Below are positions 1 through 12,125 of a DNA stretch of 64,000 bases, in pieces. Source of the DNA: Coniella vitis. Taxonomy: Eukaryota > Ascomycota > Sordariomycetes > Diaporthales > Schizoparmaceae. The position numbers and the translations under genes were made by a program. Position 1 is the stretch's first letter. Every line of letters starts with the position of its first letter. The stretch covers positions 3,763,001-3,827,000 of the forward strand of contig WUJK01000001.1 of NCBI GenBank assembly GCA_011317545.1, in the 5' to 3' direction. Below the pieces are notes generated by a model. That model was given only the letters and a program-made list of their open reading frames with translations, searched no databases and was not told where the DNA came from.

Positions 1-1
1 T

Positions 2-1192
2 GCGCGTTTGGGCATGGTCAAGGACGACAAGAACCAGTCGACGTTGGCCGATCTTGTGGAGCGCATCGTCCGGCAGCAGTATCCCGAGTGGGATTCCTTT
101 GTCGAAGACATTCAAGGCGTCATGACTGCGCAGAAGATCAACATTGAACAGCTGCAGTCAGACGCCAAAAAGTACATTGACAATGTCCGCAACGTGCAAA
201 CGTCGCTCGATAACGGCAACTTGTCTGACCCTAAGAAGTTCCATCCGCAAGACCGCGTTTCACAGATTGTGCAGCGCTGCATGAAGGAAGCACGACGCAA
301 GGCTGAGCAAATGGAGCTCTATCTCGAGGAGATGTGCCGGTGCTACAATGAGATTATGGCCTTCTATGGCGAAGATCCGACGGACGAAAACGCCCGACGC
401 GACTTCTTTGCCAAGCTGGCGCTATTCATTAGCGAGTGGAAGAAATCGCGCGAGAAGAACGTCACGTTTGAGAAGCAGCGCAAGATCAATGAGGAGTCGA
501 TGCGCCGCAAGAACGCTGCGCTCCAGGTCTCTGCAGGCGGACGCGTCGACAACGGCCCCGTCAGTCCCAGCAGTGCCGGCGCAATGGACAGCCTTCTTGA
601 GAAGCTACGTGCCGCCGCGCCGCAGACCAGAGGCGAGAGAGATCGCAGAAAGCGATTGCGCTTGCAAAACAAGCATCAGAACCGCATCGCTTCGGGACAA
701 AAGATTCCGGATCTCAACGAGATTCCCGACGCGGAGGCGGGCCTACAGAGCGCAAAGAGTGTCGACAGCCATGCTACCGCGGACGATGCGTCTGTGAATG
801 GCAGCAGCAGTGCTGGGGGCTTGCTCTCGCCCAACTCGCTCCTGTCGCCTCGTGAGGACGAGGATGACCTGGCGCAAAGAGCGGCCATGTTGTTGCAGGG
901 TATGCGTGAGGGCGATGACGAGGAGGAGGACAAGAGGCGGGACGCGAGGAGGAGAACAGCGCAAGATGAGAGGAACGCGAGACGGAGAAGGCGCGACAAG
1001 ACGTCGAGTGCGCGGCCGCCAACGCGGGGTAGTACAACGACGAATGGTGACGACGCTCCTCCTGATGCGGAAGGGGAAAAGGTGACAGAGGAAGAAGCCG
1101 CAAGTACGAATGGTGCAGAGCCCGAAGCTGGAGCAGGCCGAGGTGGGGAGGATGGACCAACACAACGAGAGGAGGAAGTCGATGCAGCATAA
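2..1192 (+). CDS. sepA: Formin (SepA/Bni1 type), C-terminal part only
   Basis: This is the 3' end of a formin gene cut by the left window edge, with the reading frame open from base 2. Formins nucleate and processively elongate unbranched actin filaments at hyphal tips and septa. The first ~170 residues are the end of the FH2 domain: a long charged helical region with the ADLVERIV and YLEEMCRCYNEIMAFYGED stretches and a closing EWKKSREKN segment. At about residue 193 (near base 584) is a diaphanous autoregulatory domain, MDSLLEKLR, followed ~12 residues later by the basic RRKR cluster. In this family DAD binds the N-terminal inhibitory domain and is released by Rho GTPases. The remainder is a low-complexity acidic/basic tail ending at TAA. 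No intron is needed here. The FH1 and GTPase-binding regions lie outside the window. Confidence 0.93.
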   Translation, partial: ARLGMVKDDKNQSTLADLVERIVRQQYPEWDSFVEDIQGVMTAQKINIEQLQSDAKKYIDNVRNVQTSLDNGNLSDPKKFHPQDRVSQIVQRCMKEARRKAEQMELYLEEMCRCYNEIMAFYGEDPTDENARRDFFAKLALFISEWKKSREKNVTFEKQRKINEESMRRKNAALQVSAGGRVDNGPVSPSSAGAMDSLLEKLRAAAPQTRGERDRRKRLRLQNKHQNRIASGQKIPDLNEIPDAEAGLQSAKSVDSHATADDASVNGSSSAGGLLSPNSLLSPREDEDDLAQRAAMLLQGMREGDDEEEDKRRDARRRTAQDERNARRRRRDKTSSARPPTRGSTTTNGDDAPPDAEGEKVTEEEAASTNGAEPEAGAGRGGEDGPTQREEEVDAA

Positions 1193-2342
1193 TGCTGGAG
1201 AAGAAGTCCAAGTCGAACAAGGACGACATGAGAGTGTAGAGAGAAGGGATGATGAAGATGGTGAAGATGAAAGTTCGAGACATTCAGTGTTTCGACATGT
1301 TCTGGGACGGCTGCATGTGCTCAAAGAAGGTTAATGCATGAGGAGGATGTCTATAGGCGGGTGCGGTCTGTGGAGGAAGAGGCTTACATTGCTTGGGAAA
1401 GGGAGACGCAACGGATCGGGGCATATACTGTTTACCTTGGCTGCCCTCACCAGCCTGTCCAAGTATATTTGCAGCTCTAAGACACATGATACTATGTATA
1501 CTAATCGAGTGGAGAGACGTGTTCCTATATACAGCGCCCGCTATTGCTCAAGATCATGTGATGTTGTGAATCGAATTGTTGTAGCATATCTATGTCAAGT
1601 TTGGTTGTCCTTTTCACTGCTTCCAGGCGTTTATATATCCAGTGCAGCTGACAACATCCAATGCACTTTGTCTCCTTCTCACCTTGACTGGTCAGATCGG
1701 GAGGGAACTCTCGGCGTGCATGAGTGGTTCCCTCCACGAAGGAGATTGCTGATGTAATCATGCTCACTGAGCCCAGCGACACACCTGCTGAGGTAGGTGC
1801 TCCCTTGTCTTTCAACCCATGTGCACCTTCCCCCAAACTCCCATATCCACTTGCCCGCCGACTGTCTACCGAGGCAGCTCTTGTTCAAATCCTGCATTCA
1901 CAGGGATAAAACCGCAGAACCATGAAACGCTCGCTGCCACCTTGGAGCGCGCTCGACATGTATCTCACTCTCCAGTATCCAACTTGCGAAACGGCGTCTC
2001 TTCGTTCCGTACTTGAAGCCGGCCCGTATGGCGGGCGGGCTGGACGATGCCGGCCGTCTTGTCTCCGCTCCGACAAAGCTTTCTGGGGATGTCGAAGAAA
2101 GCACGAAACTGCTTAGGCACACCCCGGCCCGACTGGTATAAAGGTGCCTGCGATGAAAGGCACCGCGGCGGTACAGTTTGTCTTGCGCTTTGGCGCTTCT
2201 CATGCGGTCGCCTCATTGTAGTATGAATGTGTACGCTAACAACAATCCAAACAAGATGCCTTCAAGGAATGGAGCCAACGATCGAGGGGCTGCGGCTGTG
2301 GCGACGAATGTCGGTGTAGAAGCTGTTTGGAAGGGTCAGAAG
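1193..2342. other. Intergenic region, convergent 3' ends
   Basis: It lies between the formin stop and the 3' end of the minus-strand secreted protein. Only short overlapping open frames on both strands are present, none with family features or a plausible splice structure. One TACTATGTA motif occurs at about 1490. It probably holds the two 3' UTRs. Confidence 0.5.
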
Positions 2343-2566
2343 TCAGCATCCGCCCATCCAAGTCATCTGCGCTGGAAATAAAACAAAAAGAAACCCGAGG
2401 TAAAGGTACGCTATTGACAAGTTAAGGTCACTTACAGGGTGCAGAAATGGTCCTGGAAGAGGTCGTGGCGCCCAGACCCGCAGCCTTTGAGCTGGGCGTG
2501 TCGGTCGAATTATACGACGACCCAGCAGACTTGGCTCCTGATCCCTGGATGGATGGGCTGCCTGCG

Positions 2567-2604
<38 letters not shown>

Positions 2605-3573
2605 ATTCCAACCATTGGAAGACCCAGAATCACCCATACCTTTGCCGCCGGGCCAGTTGGATGATGATGCAATATCGGATGGTGCCGGCGGCGGCGGCGA
2701 TAGTGAGGACGCCCAGCCTGGAGAGCTACCTGCATTGTTGTTGTTTCCACCAGCAGACCCCGAGCCCCAGAAGCCACCCGCGTCGTTGTCGTTGTTTCCT
2801 CCAGCGGAACCCCAGGCCGAAGAAACGCCTGCGTTGTTGTTGTTGTTTCCGCCAGCGGATCCCCAAGATCCTAAACCACTTGACGGACCGGCCATACTCT
2901 CTCCGCTGGAAGAACCTTCTGGTTCCATGCCTGACCAGGACCCAGCGCCCGAAGATCCCGACCCGCCCCCGTATCCAAGCCCCGGACCGAAGGAGCCTGT
3001 GTTGCCCGGAATCATGTCCCCCGTCATGTTAATTTCATACGGAGGTACGCCAGCAGATGCCGGACTGGGCTCAGACAACCCAGTTACGTACGGACAGGTT
3101 GTCACTGGATGCGCAATCACAGCAGTGACGGGAGGATTACACACGGTGCACGACTTGAGTGTTGTCGTGAACCCAAACGGCAGACCCGATGTCTGCACAG
3201 CTGGCGGTTGCTGGCTTAGTGTGGGCAATACGCCGCTGTACGTTTCTGTGACGGTGTACACCTGAGTAGTGAGGCCCGCTGTGGTGCAAAGGGAGGGCAA
3301 CGTCGTCTCATAGACGGTCGTCGCCTGGCACCCGTCGCCGTTGCACCCGCACGAGTAGCAGATAGGCGCCTCGATATTGATGATGATGGGCTGGCCAGTC
3401 TCGACGGGGCTTTGCACTACCGGGGTTGGCCCCAGAGTGAGTTCAGGCCACCAGCCGTTGTTGTCCGGGAAGCATTCAGTCACGATGGCGATGCGCGGTT
3501 GCAGGACGCAATCCTGGGCTACTGCTTGGTTGAGTAAGAGGCTCGCCACGAGCGTTGTTGAGAGCCTCCTCAT
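2343..3573 (-). CDS. Secreted Asn/Ser/Gly-rich cell-surface protein
   Basis: The start is placed at 3573 (MRRLSTTLVASLLLNQAVAQ), which gives a typical signal peptide; an in-frame upstream ATG at 3747 would bury it. The mature N-terminal ~150 residues carry several Cys, including CYSCGCNGDGC and SCTVCNPP, with Thr/Val-rich YTVTETY segments as seen in fungal wall proteins. The rest is low-complexity, with imperfect repeats of the type WGSAGGNNNN plus a run of 14 Asn coded by a (TTG)n tract near 2567-2604. The long frame ends at a TGA at 2428-2430. A strong donor (GTAAGTGACC) starts just before it, with branch-like CTTAAC and an acceptor TTTCCAG about 64 nt on; splicing would give a tail ending SQMTWMGGC at 2343. 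No GPI-type hydrophobic tail is visible. Role unknown; surface or matrix protein is an inference. Confidence 0.75.
2565..2605. repeat. (TTG)n microsatellite coding a poly-Asn run
   Basis: This is an uninterrupted trinucleotide run within the secreted-protein gene. On the minus strand it reads as AAC codons, giving 14 consecutive Asn. Such tracts are prone to length change between strains. Confidence 0.9.
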
Positions 3574-5448
3574 AGCTGAGTTGCCTTTGGGAGCGAGGTT
3601 GCGTACAGATATATCCAAGCCGTTCAGTGATGTTCGTTCATATCTAGTACTAATATTGAGGAGGCCGCTGCAGGAAAAGAAGGGGGGATGTTGGACTCTG
3701 GCTCGAGGGTGTATGGATGGTAAAAAGGAGCCACCAGTCCGGAGCAAACGTATAATGGCCGACTGATATTCAAATCGTGGAAAAGGTTCAATTAAAGAGG
3801 ATTGTTCTTTTTCTGCGTCAGCTGATTCAGACAGCAGATACCAGAAAACCGAACACCATTCGCCAAGCTACTGCTACTCATTAAAGTGCAGCGCAAAGCA
3901 CACGATCGAATACAAATTGGATGGCCTAGATAACTGAATGGCCCGCGTCGGAATGCGCCCAGACACGCCGGCCACAAGGGCGGCATTCCAGACATACGTA
4001 CCACAAACCACTTCCCCCTTACCAGACAGCTGGCAACGTTTCCGCTGCTAATTGGCAATTTAGGTCAAATCTGACAAACGCGTCTGGTAATTATCTGAGC
4101 AAGAAGAGCATAAGTTGAAACACATGTTCTGCCTAAAGTGCATTCTTTGCTTTCCATATGACTTGCCTACTTCTAGCCCTCGGAAACGAAAGGACGAACG
4201 ACAGCGACTCTTTGATGACCCCTAGAGGACTTCGGAAGCATTCTCCCAAGAGAACTTGGAATGCCACTGTGACATGCTCAATTTGCATAAACGCCTTTGC
4301 AAAAAAGCCAACCTAGAGTCTTGGATCCGCTGCCGGTGCTAAAGCCACACGAGGACGCCGAGTCCGTCTGTGAAGCATTGTTTTTGGGGAAGGGTTTCCA
4401 ACAGACTTTGAGCCCTCGGTTATGTGTCGTTGTATTTGTAGTGACCATGTCTTTCGACCGTTCAAATTACGTCTCAAAACAGGCCAACAAGCACATTTCA
4501 TCCTCAAGTTTGTCGCCAAAAAGAACATGGTCAACCCGAGGCAACTATGACACAACCTCTGTTGCACGAAGGGAATATGTTTCGCTCGACAAGTGCATGA
4601 TTTCTTGCTGGCCAGCGAGCCGGCCTTCAAAGGCTATTCTGCAAAATCCAGAGCCCGTGAACACAGGACGTTGGGCAAAGAGCCCATCCAGGCTTGTGAG
4701 TGCCTGGTGGAATAATTGTTTTCTCGAAACCAGGTGAAGAGTGCCAGCTGGAATAGCAACACGTCTAGTATCGACTGTAAGGAGCGAATGGAGGGAAGGC
4801 GACAAGTGGTGAGGTGAGGACTATGCAAAAGTGTAAGTACAAGAGACTTTTCTGTACTTCTGAGGTTGTAAGTCCAGTTGGGAGGAGAGGTACTCCAATT
4901 TCTTCTACGATTGTGCGTGCAGCCAAGTACCTCGGCAGGTGCACACTACGTGATATCTTATTCGCTATCTCGAACATCAACCTGGGAAACAAGAAGAATA
5001 TATGGCTTTACTGTGTATATCACGAAACACGCGGACTAACTTTACATCTGAGGACAAGAAACTGGAATCAGTCCATATTTGGGTGACCAACCTGGCCTAT
5101 TTGAAAAGGACCGTTCCGCCCAAACCAAGCCAGCTGCATGGGAAGCAAGAAATTTCGAGCCAAAGCACGTATCAATCAATGGAGTATTTAGCCGCCGCCG
5201 GGTGATACTCAGCAACCGAGCATCAATCTCATTAGTGCCCACTTGCCCTGCTGCATTCATCGGGCATATCGGGCAAATGGTATACGAGATACCCTCAAGA
5301 AATAAGCGGCACGAGCCGACTTGACAGCTTCCAGTATGTCCAGACATACTTATCTCATTGCTCCTGCTCGACCCGCATACCCACTTGGTCTCACAGAATC
5401 GCAGCTGGCATGCACTCTTGGACCAAGAATTAATCAGTACTCAGCATC
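3574..5448. other. Intergenic region, divergent promoters
   Basis: This stretch lies between the starts of the secreted protein (-) and the DUF2264 gene (+), so it should hold both promoters. The open frames inside (for example 4297-4737) overlap frames on the other strand, lack recognisable domains and were not accepted. No repeat or RNA gene was recognised. Confidence 0.5.
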
Positions 5449-7784
5449 ATGGCAGCCAAGCCCGGTCTGGTCATTGGCTATGATGGCGTCCACCCCTTCT
5501 CCAAAGTCAACATCTCGGACCGTGCTTCGGTTCAAGACCTGCTGCGTGCTCTGCTCGACCCCCTCGAGCCCTTCTTCTCACCCAATAGAGCTCGTGTGAA
5601 GGTTCCGGGCGCGAGCGGTGTTCGTTTTGACCAGACCGCTTCCGAGGTTGAGGGCATCTGCCGTCCACTCTGGGGTCTTGCATGCTTGCTCGCAGGAAAG
5701 GGCGACTACGAGCGGGCACAGCTCTGGATCGATGGCATCAAAGCTGGTACAGACCCAGAGAACCCAGAATACTGGGGTTATCCGCAGGACAATGACCAAC
5801 GCATGGTGGAAATGTGTCCTTTAGGTGCGTTGCCTCACTTCCTGTTCAGTAGTCAAACCCCACTGCTGACTCTGCGCATCAACTTAGGCTTTGCGCTGGC
5901 TGTTGCACCTGGAATCTGGGGGTCGCTGTCGGATACAGAAAAGGCCAACGTCGAGAATTGGTTGGGCAATTCCGTCAACGAGAAAAAGTGAGTCTCGGTC
6001 TCATCTCTCCTTACAAAATGGGGCAGTCGAACGAATAGCTGACACTCCGTCTCTCAGCATGCCAAACACCAATTGGTTATGGTTTCGCGTTTTCGCCAAT
6101 CTCGGTCTCAAGAAGAACGGCGCCAAGTTCTCTCAGCAGAGACTAGACAGCGATATCGAGCATCTTAACACCTTTTACCGAGGTGATGGGTGGTCCAATG
6201 ATGGCCCTGAGCACATTCATCGTATGTGTATGTCCCGCTGTCACGAAACGAAATAATCACTTTCAAATCTAAGCTGACCAAAAGACAGAGATGGACTACT
6301 ATTCCTCCAGCTTCGCGATCCACTTTCTGCAGCTCCTGTATGCCAATCTGGCCGGCGAGGAAGATCCGGAACGAGCTGCGGAATTCAAGAAGCGTGCCCA
6401 GTTGGTCGCTCTTGATCTGGCCCATTACTTTGATCAACAGGGCCGTGCAATACCCTTTGGCCGCAGTGTTGGATACCGCTTCGCCATGTGCTCGTTTTGG
6501 GGCGCGCTCGCCTACGCAGACGTCGAATTACCAAAGCCTCTGACGTGGGGAATGGTCAAGGGCATTGTGCTGCGCCATTTACGCTGGTGGCAGACACAGC
6601 ACAACATTTGGGGCTCTTCTGGAACGCTCACGATTGGCTATTCGTACCCTAACATGTATATGGCAGAAAACTACAATAGTCCTGGAAGCCCGGTGAGTTT
6701 GACTTGGCACTTAGTTGCGGAAAAGAGAGAAGAAAAAAAACGGTTTGTTGACTTTTTGTATGCAGTACTGGGCTTGCCTGGCTTTTATATGCCTGGGTGT
6801 ACCCGAAACTCACCCTTTTTGGACATCCAAGGAAGAGTCTCACTGGGACGTGATTCCAAACACTAGGCTGTTGAAGCAGCCTGGTCATATCATGACGTGA
6901 GCTGAACGCCTTGAGCATTGGCATGTATTGTCGGTGCACTCTTACTGATAGCCTCATGCAGAAATATCGGCGGACATTGCATGCTGCTATCCTCAGGCCA
7001 AGCATGCGGCTACCCAATGAAGGGTACACATGCCAAGTACGGCTGCTTTGCTTACAGCAGCGCCTATGGGTATTCCGCGCCTCCCGGTCTCTTCACATTA
7101 GAGCAGTACGCCTTGGCCTCGCAACTGGGACTGTCAGATGATGGAGGCGAATACTGGAAGACCCGCAGGCTCTCAGAATATGCTGGTCTGGAGATGCGGG
7201 CCAACGATAGACCAGTCCTTGTTTCAATCTGGAAGCCGTTCTCCGACGTCAAGATCAAGACTTATCTCATCCCATCGGAAGAGGGGACTCCCAACTGGCA
7301 CATCCGGGCACACCACATCGAGGCCGCACGCGAGGTTATGACAGCAGATGGCTCGTTTGCTATTTGTAACGAGTCTACGGCCGATGGACGCTTTCTGGGT
7401 CTGTATAACGCTGCCTCGGGCGAAGGGACACAGCCGCGCCTTATTGGCAACTACGATCTGAGCACTCCGGAAGCTTGGACGACGGGGTCCAGAGGTGCCT
7501 TTGCGGCGTCGAAAGGTGCAGTGGGCATCAAAGCGCTGGAGAGTGAAGACACGGGAAGACGGGCGATGCTGGTCAACGCCGATCCCAACTCCAACCTGCT
7601 CGAAAGTCGCACGACAATTCCAACTCTACAGCACACAATCAAGCGCGCCACTTCCGTGTGGTACATTTCGGCTATTTACGCCAAACCTGCGGGTCCAGGT
7701 GTCGAGAAGGGGGCATATTTGGATGGCTGGGAGATGCCGCCTATGATTCCCGCCTGGTTGCAGGAAGAAGTTGGTCAGAAATAA
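5449..7784 (+). CDS. DUF2264 family protein
   Basis: Six exons were inferred: 5449-5824, 5888-5987, 6058-6221, 6289-6692, 6766-6896 and 6962-7784, with GT-AG introns of 63-73 nt and full frame continuity, giving 665 aa. DUF2264 proteins are ~600-700 aa and are expected to have an alpha/alpha-barrel N-terminal part and a beta C-terminal part; their substrate is not firmly established. Family-like segments are GICRPLWGLACLLAG near residue 70, NTNWLWFRVFANLGL, HQMDYYSSSFAIHF, the Gly/Trp-rich SVGYRFAMCSFWGALAYAD, and SPYWACLAFICLG followed by ETHPFW. No signal peptide is seen, so the protein is probably intracellular. It stands in tandem with a sugar transporter gene, which suggests (inference only) a role in handling an imported oligosaccharide or glycoside. 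Confidence 0.87.
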
Positions 7785-9114
7785 GGCAAACCATTGTCTC
7801 ATCAGAGCAATTCAACGTTCAGCTCGTGTTTCTTCTGTATGAAAGATACTAAAGACCACTTATTTGTAAGGTGTGTGCCTTGGATCCCTCTGTTATTGTT
7901 ATACAGCATTCTACATGACTTGCATAATGAGTGAAAGTTCCACAGCAGCGGGCGCCGACTTACACGCCTGTACCTGTATTACTTACTTACAGTACACACT
8001 TGACGCCTTACCAACAACTTGTAAAATTATCTCAAAGAACTTAGCGAAAGTAACGAGCAGACAGGGCAAGTGGGTGCAAATATGTGGCTCTGAGAGCTGA
8101 CGTCTTAGTGGACTCGATGCTCGAGGCTATGGGGCGACTACATGGGATCGGACTATCCATCACCATCGAACGATACACAAAATGCCTTATACTATCCGAG
8201 CAACAAGGACTCGAGACCAACTGTGTGACCTACGAGATGCGATAATAGAGAATTCCGGGTGGCAACACTGAGCCTCAACGCCTGAGTGGGAGAAATCCTA
8301 CTGCTCATAGTAAAGATTTGTGTCAGAGAGCTACATTATCGCCACCTATCTTATTAGTGACTGTGTCAAACTGACGGCTTGGTAATAATGATGAGACCCA
8401 GATCAGTCAACTCAGAGGACTACTGCATTGGACATCTGAACTCTCTGACAGCTGAAAAGCACACCAGGAACACGAAGAGATGAACGGCTGAATACAGGCA
8501 CCACCAAGCGGAAGAATACGTGCATAGATCCTGTGGAACTGTGACATGTAACCTATAAGCTGGCCAGTCCACCTGTCCAGCATTTTCTTGTGTGGCAGTG
8601 GGAGAGAGAAAAAGAAAAAGGTGAACAGTCTCGTACGATGCGAGTGTACGACAGCGAGGACTGATTTGAGTACCAATATCTCAGATGAATATCTTCTCGT
8701 TCCTCTGTTCTGCTCCAGATCTTGAGCTTCTTCGGATTTCGAGGAAAAGTATCACTGAAGCACTTGGCTCAATTTGTCCAAAATTGTGCTTGGTTTTACA
8801 GTGTTGGCAAAGGATCACTCACAATGGGGAAACTACTTGCGAGGTTCCTCTCGTGTGTTATTCGCAATGAGGCGATGCAAAAGGAGTAGGTGTTGGCCTT
8901 GGGGCAAGCGAGCAAGGAAAGGAAGCTGATGCCGGCTCGTTCGTGATGCAGTCCCTTGGAGATTTACGGATGGAGAGTCATTGCGTTGTCGTGTTCAGGT
9001 CTGTCTTTTCTGTGCCAGTTTCTTTACCTGTATATGCCGATGCTGCAACGGGAGAACGGCAGACTTTTGAGATGAAATGCTAACGTTGTTGTCACCATTC
9101 CAGCATGGTGAGCG
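7785..9114. other. Intergenic region upstream of the transporter
   Basis: Nothing beyond short unsupported frames was seen. It should include the DUF2264 3' UTR and the transporter promoter. A possible upstream transporter exon (ATG at 8946, donor at 8999) was considered, but the simpler in-frame ATG at 9115 is preferred. Confidence 0.5.
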
Positions 9115-12100
9115 ATGCATCGATTTGGGTCTTGTTTGACGGATCTCCAAGCTGACAGCTGCCACAACGAAAGCTTTGGTGGGATGCTCTTTGGCTGGGA
9201 GTAAGGAACACCTCATTTAGGCGAAATCCAAATGACAAAGTAATATACTGAACCCTTTTGGCTTCTTCCACAGCATCGGTGCAATCAGTGGCATCCTCGA
9301 GTATTCGCGCTTTGAGAAGTAAGTGAGAACGACGCCCGCTTGTCTCACCATATGATGGCCTGATGAGATTGACAAACACGCAGGGATTATCATTACAAGA
9401 ATTCCCAGAACTCACTCCTTAGTGAGAACAGTACGTAGAATCAACCACGTTGACATCCCCCTCAGGCCAAAATATAGTGTCCATTCTAACCACTATCTGT
9501 CGTCACAGTTGTTTCGACCCTCCAAGCGGGCTGTTTCTTTGCAAGCCTAGTGGTATGTTTCGCATCAGCCTTCCACATAAATCCAAGAAAGAGACATGAT
9601 CAAACAGGAAGGATTTTGGGAGTTGAAGGAACAAGAGAGAGAGAGGCTGCTCATCCAGTGATATTGACATCTCGATACCAACAGGCCTCTTTCATAGCCG
9701 ACCAATTCGGCCGCAAATGGCCTCTCGCCGGCGCAGGCATCCTTACATGCCTCGGCGTCGCGCTCCAAGCCGGCTCCAGAGGCTCCCTCGCGTACATGTA
9801 CGTGGGTCGTCTCGTCGCTGGCTTCGGCATGGGCGCTGCATCCATGTTGACGCCGTTATATGTCTCTGAGTGTGCCCCAAGGGCGATTCGCGGGGGACTT
9901 ACTGGTGGGTTTTACCTTTTTCTTTTCTTTCTTTTTGAGTTGAATCCTTCCCTAGAAAGAGAATACTTCATGACGGGCTTTGAACCTCTCTGGTAGATAA
10001 GATCTTGTGAAAAAAGAGAAACAAGGTTTGGCGTTAATAGGGATGCTGATCAAGTGGCCACGCGTTGTGATGCTGAGTTGAGTAGGCCTGTACCAACTGT
10101 TTATCGTTACCGGGACTATGATCTCATTTTGGTGAGTGGTGCTGTTCACGCGTACTCATTCTGAAGTCTTGCGACATCGTATTCTAACAGACGATGGCTG
10201 GTACTCATGTGTGAGAAATAGGATCAACTATGGGATGCCGCAGACCACTGCAGGCGCTGCTGTATATGAGACTCCGCTGTCTTTGCAAGCGATTCCTGCT
10301 GTGTGAGTGACAAGTACACAAAACCAACAAGAGAGGTTGATCACAAAATTGGAAAGATACACTAATGATTCTCAACAGCATCCTGTTCTTTGCCATGGTA
10401 CTCTGTCCCGAAAGGTAGGTAGGTGTATGTTCCTACTTGGCAAACACAGTCAATTTCCCCACACGAGAGAAGAGAATGCTCATCAGAGACATATAGCCCT
10501 CGATGGTGCGCGCGCAATGGGCAATGGGGGAAAGCAGCTCGCTTATTGTCGAAGTTATCCAAGTGAGTGAAGTAGCAAGTTTCCGGCGGTCACCCGCTGC
10601 CATCAACTTGGCATAAAATATGAGAGCAAACAGAACGTACCTACTCACGATGGGGAAAAACCCAAACAGCCTTGACACCGAGCACGCGTACATTCGCAAC
10701 GAACTCCAAGACATGGCCGAGCAGCTCGACATGGAGCATCGGTTGATTGGAAAAGCTTCCTCGTGGGCGCTGCTCAAGGAAATGTGGTTGGTTCCGGGGA
10801 ATAGAAAGAGGGCGCTCATATCGGTGGGGCTGATGGTTTGCCAACAAATGACGGGGACAAATACGCTTGTAAGTCATGGCTGCTTCTTTAGGTGAATCCC
10901 GTATTTATAGTTTCTCAACCTTTTCACGGGCATAGATAGGAGAGATGATCCTCAATGACTGACGTCCAAAGCCAGAATTATTACGCACCGCAGATTTTTG
11001 AAGATATGGGGTTGCCCACTATCAGAGCGCAACTGTTTGCTACTGGGATTTATGGCGTGGTGAGCTCTCGCTTTCTTAACAGATTTCAATCAACAGGGAC
11101 ATATTTTGGACAATGATGGGAGAGAAAGAGAGAGATACACAGCTAACGTGAAGACTGTGTGTGTGTGTGCGCGCGCCCATTCAAAAAGGTCAAGATGGTC
11201 TCCTCCCTCGCCTTCCTCCTCTTTGCAGCCGACAGCCTTGGGCGCCGAAGGAGTCTCCTCGTGTCCAGTATCGGCCAGGCGGTGACGCTGTACATCATTG
11301 GAATTTATGAACGGTGGTATCCAAGCCACAACGTATCGGTAAGTTGACTTCGCACAAGAGGAGTGCGTGCTATCTGCAGACTCACGTTCACTTACTTGTG
11401 GTAGATTCCCCCTCTTGGCTATGTTGCGATAGTCTCTGTGTACTTCTATGTCAGGTGAGAAGAACGTCTCGAAAATGTCCTGCGAATTGAGGTTTTCATG
11501 AGTACTTACCGATGGGGTGAATGGGCAGTTTCTTTCAATTCGGCTGGGGTCCTTGTTGCTGGATCTACGTGTCCGAGATTCCTACTGCGCGTCTTCGTAC
11601 ATTGAACGTTGCCATCGCGGCAGCAACGCAGTGGCTGATCAACTTCATTATTGCTCGGTCCACCTTGACCATCATGAACTCCATGGGCTATGTATGTTCA
11701 TAGTCTTGTCCTGCCCTTGCTTTCCTGTTTTTGCCAATATCGTGGATCTCTCTGTACCTGTGACAACACGGCACCCACTGACTGATCGTCGTTATGCAAT
11801 CAAATAGGCAACTTGGTTCCTCTTCGGCAGCTTCTGTGTCGTGACATTCTTCTTTGCCTATTTTCTCATACCCGAAACCAAAGGCATGAGCTTGGAGAAG
11901 ATGGACGAATTGTTCGGTATCACAGATGACCTCCTGCGGGTTATGGACGAGAATCAGCGAGAGCGCGTGGTGAGTCAGATGGCAGTCGAGGAGGAGCAGT
12001 ATGGTATCATGAGCAGGGCAAGCCTGCGTGTGCAGGTTCCAGAGAACCCGCCGTTGGCTAATGCGCCAGAGAAGTTACCTGCTGATTCGATGCAGTGGAA

Positions 12101-12125
12101 GGATGAGCCAGTGTACCGGCTTTGA
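9115..12125 (+). CDS. MFS sugar transporter (hexose/quinate permease type)
   Basis: About 15 exons were inferred: 9115-9200, 9274-9318, 9384-9430, 9509-9552, 9685-9904, 10086-10131, 10222-10302, 10379-10414, 10497-10562, 10670-10868, 10976-11059, 11189-11338, 11405-11454, 11529-11691 and 11808-12125, giving about 544 aa. Sugar-porter signatures appear in order: FGGMLFGWDIGAISGIL in helix 1, VSTLQAGCFFASL, the loop DQFGRKW, YVGRLVAGFGMG, the loop ECAPRAIRGGLTG, LCPESPRW, VCQQMTGTN in helix 7, the second-half loop DSLGRRR, GWGPCCWIYVSEIPTARLR, and PETKGMSLEKMDELF after helix 12. It is a plasma-membrane proton-coupled uptake carrier by family; the substrate cannot be told. The start is the first in-frame ATG after a stop at 9109. 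Intron density is unusually high, with several exons of 36-50 nt. Confidence 0.88.

Noticed and set aside
743..1324. Long minus-strand frames opposite the formin tail
   Set aside because: Shadows of a purine-rich low-complexity coding strand; no domain and wrong composition.
1780..1905. B-box-like GTTCAAATCC
   Set aside because: No flanking stems form a cloverleaf.
8946..8998. Possible first transporter exon with donor at 8999
   Set aside because: The in-frame ATG at 9115 gives a continuous start into FGGMLFGWD without an extra 160-nt intron.
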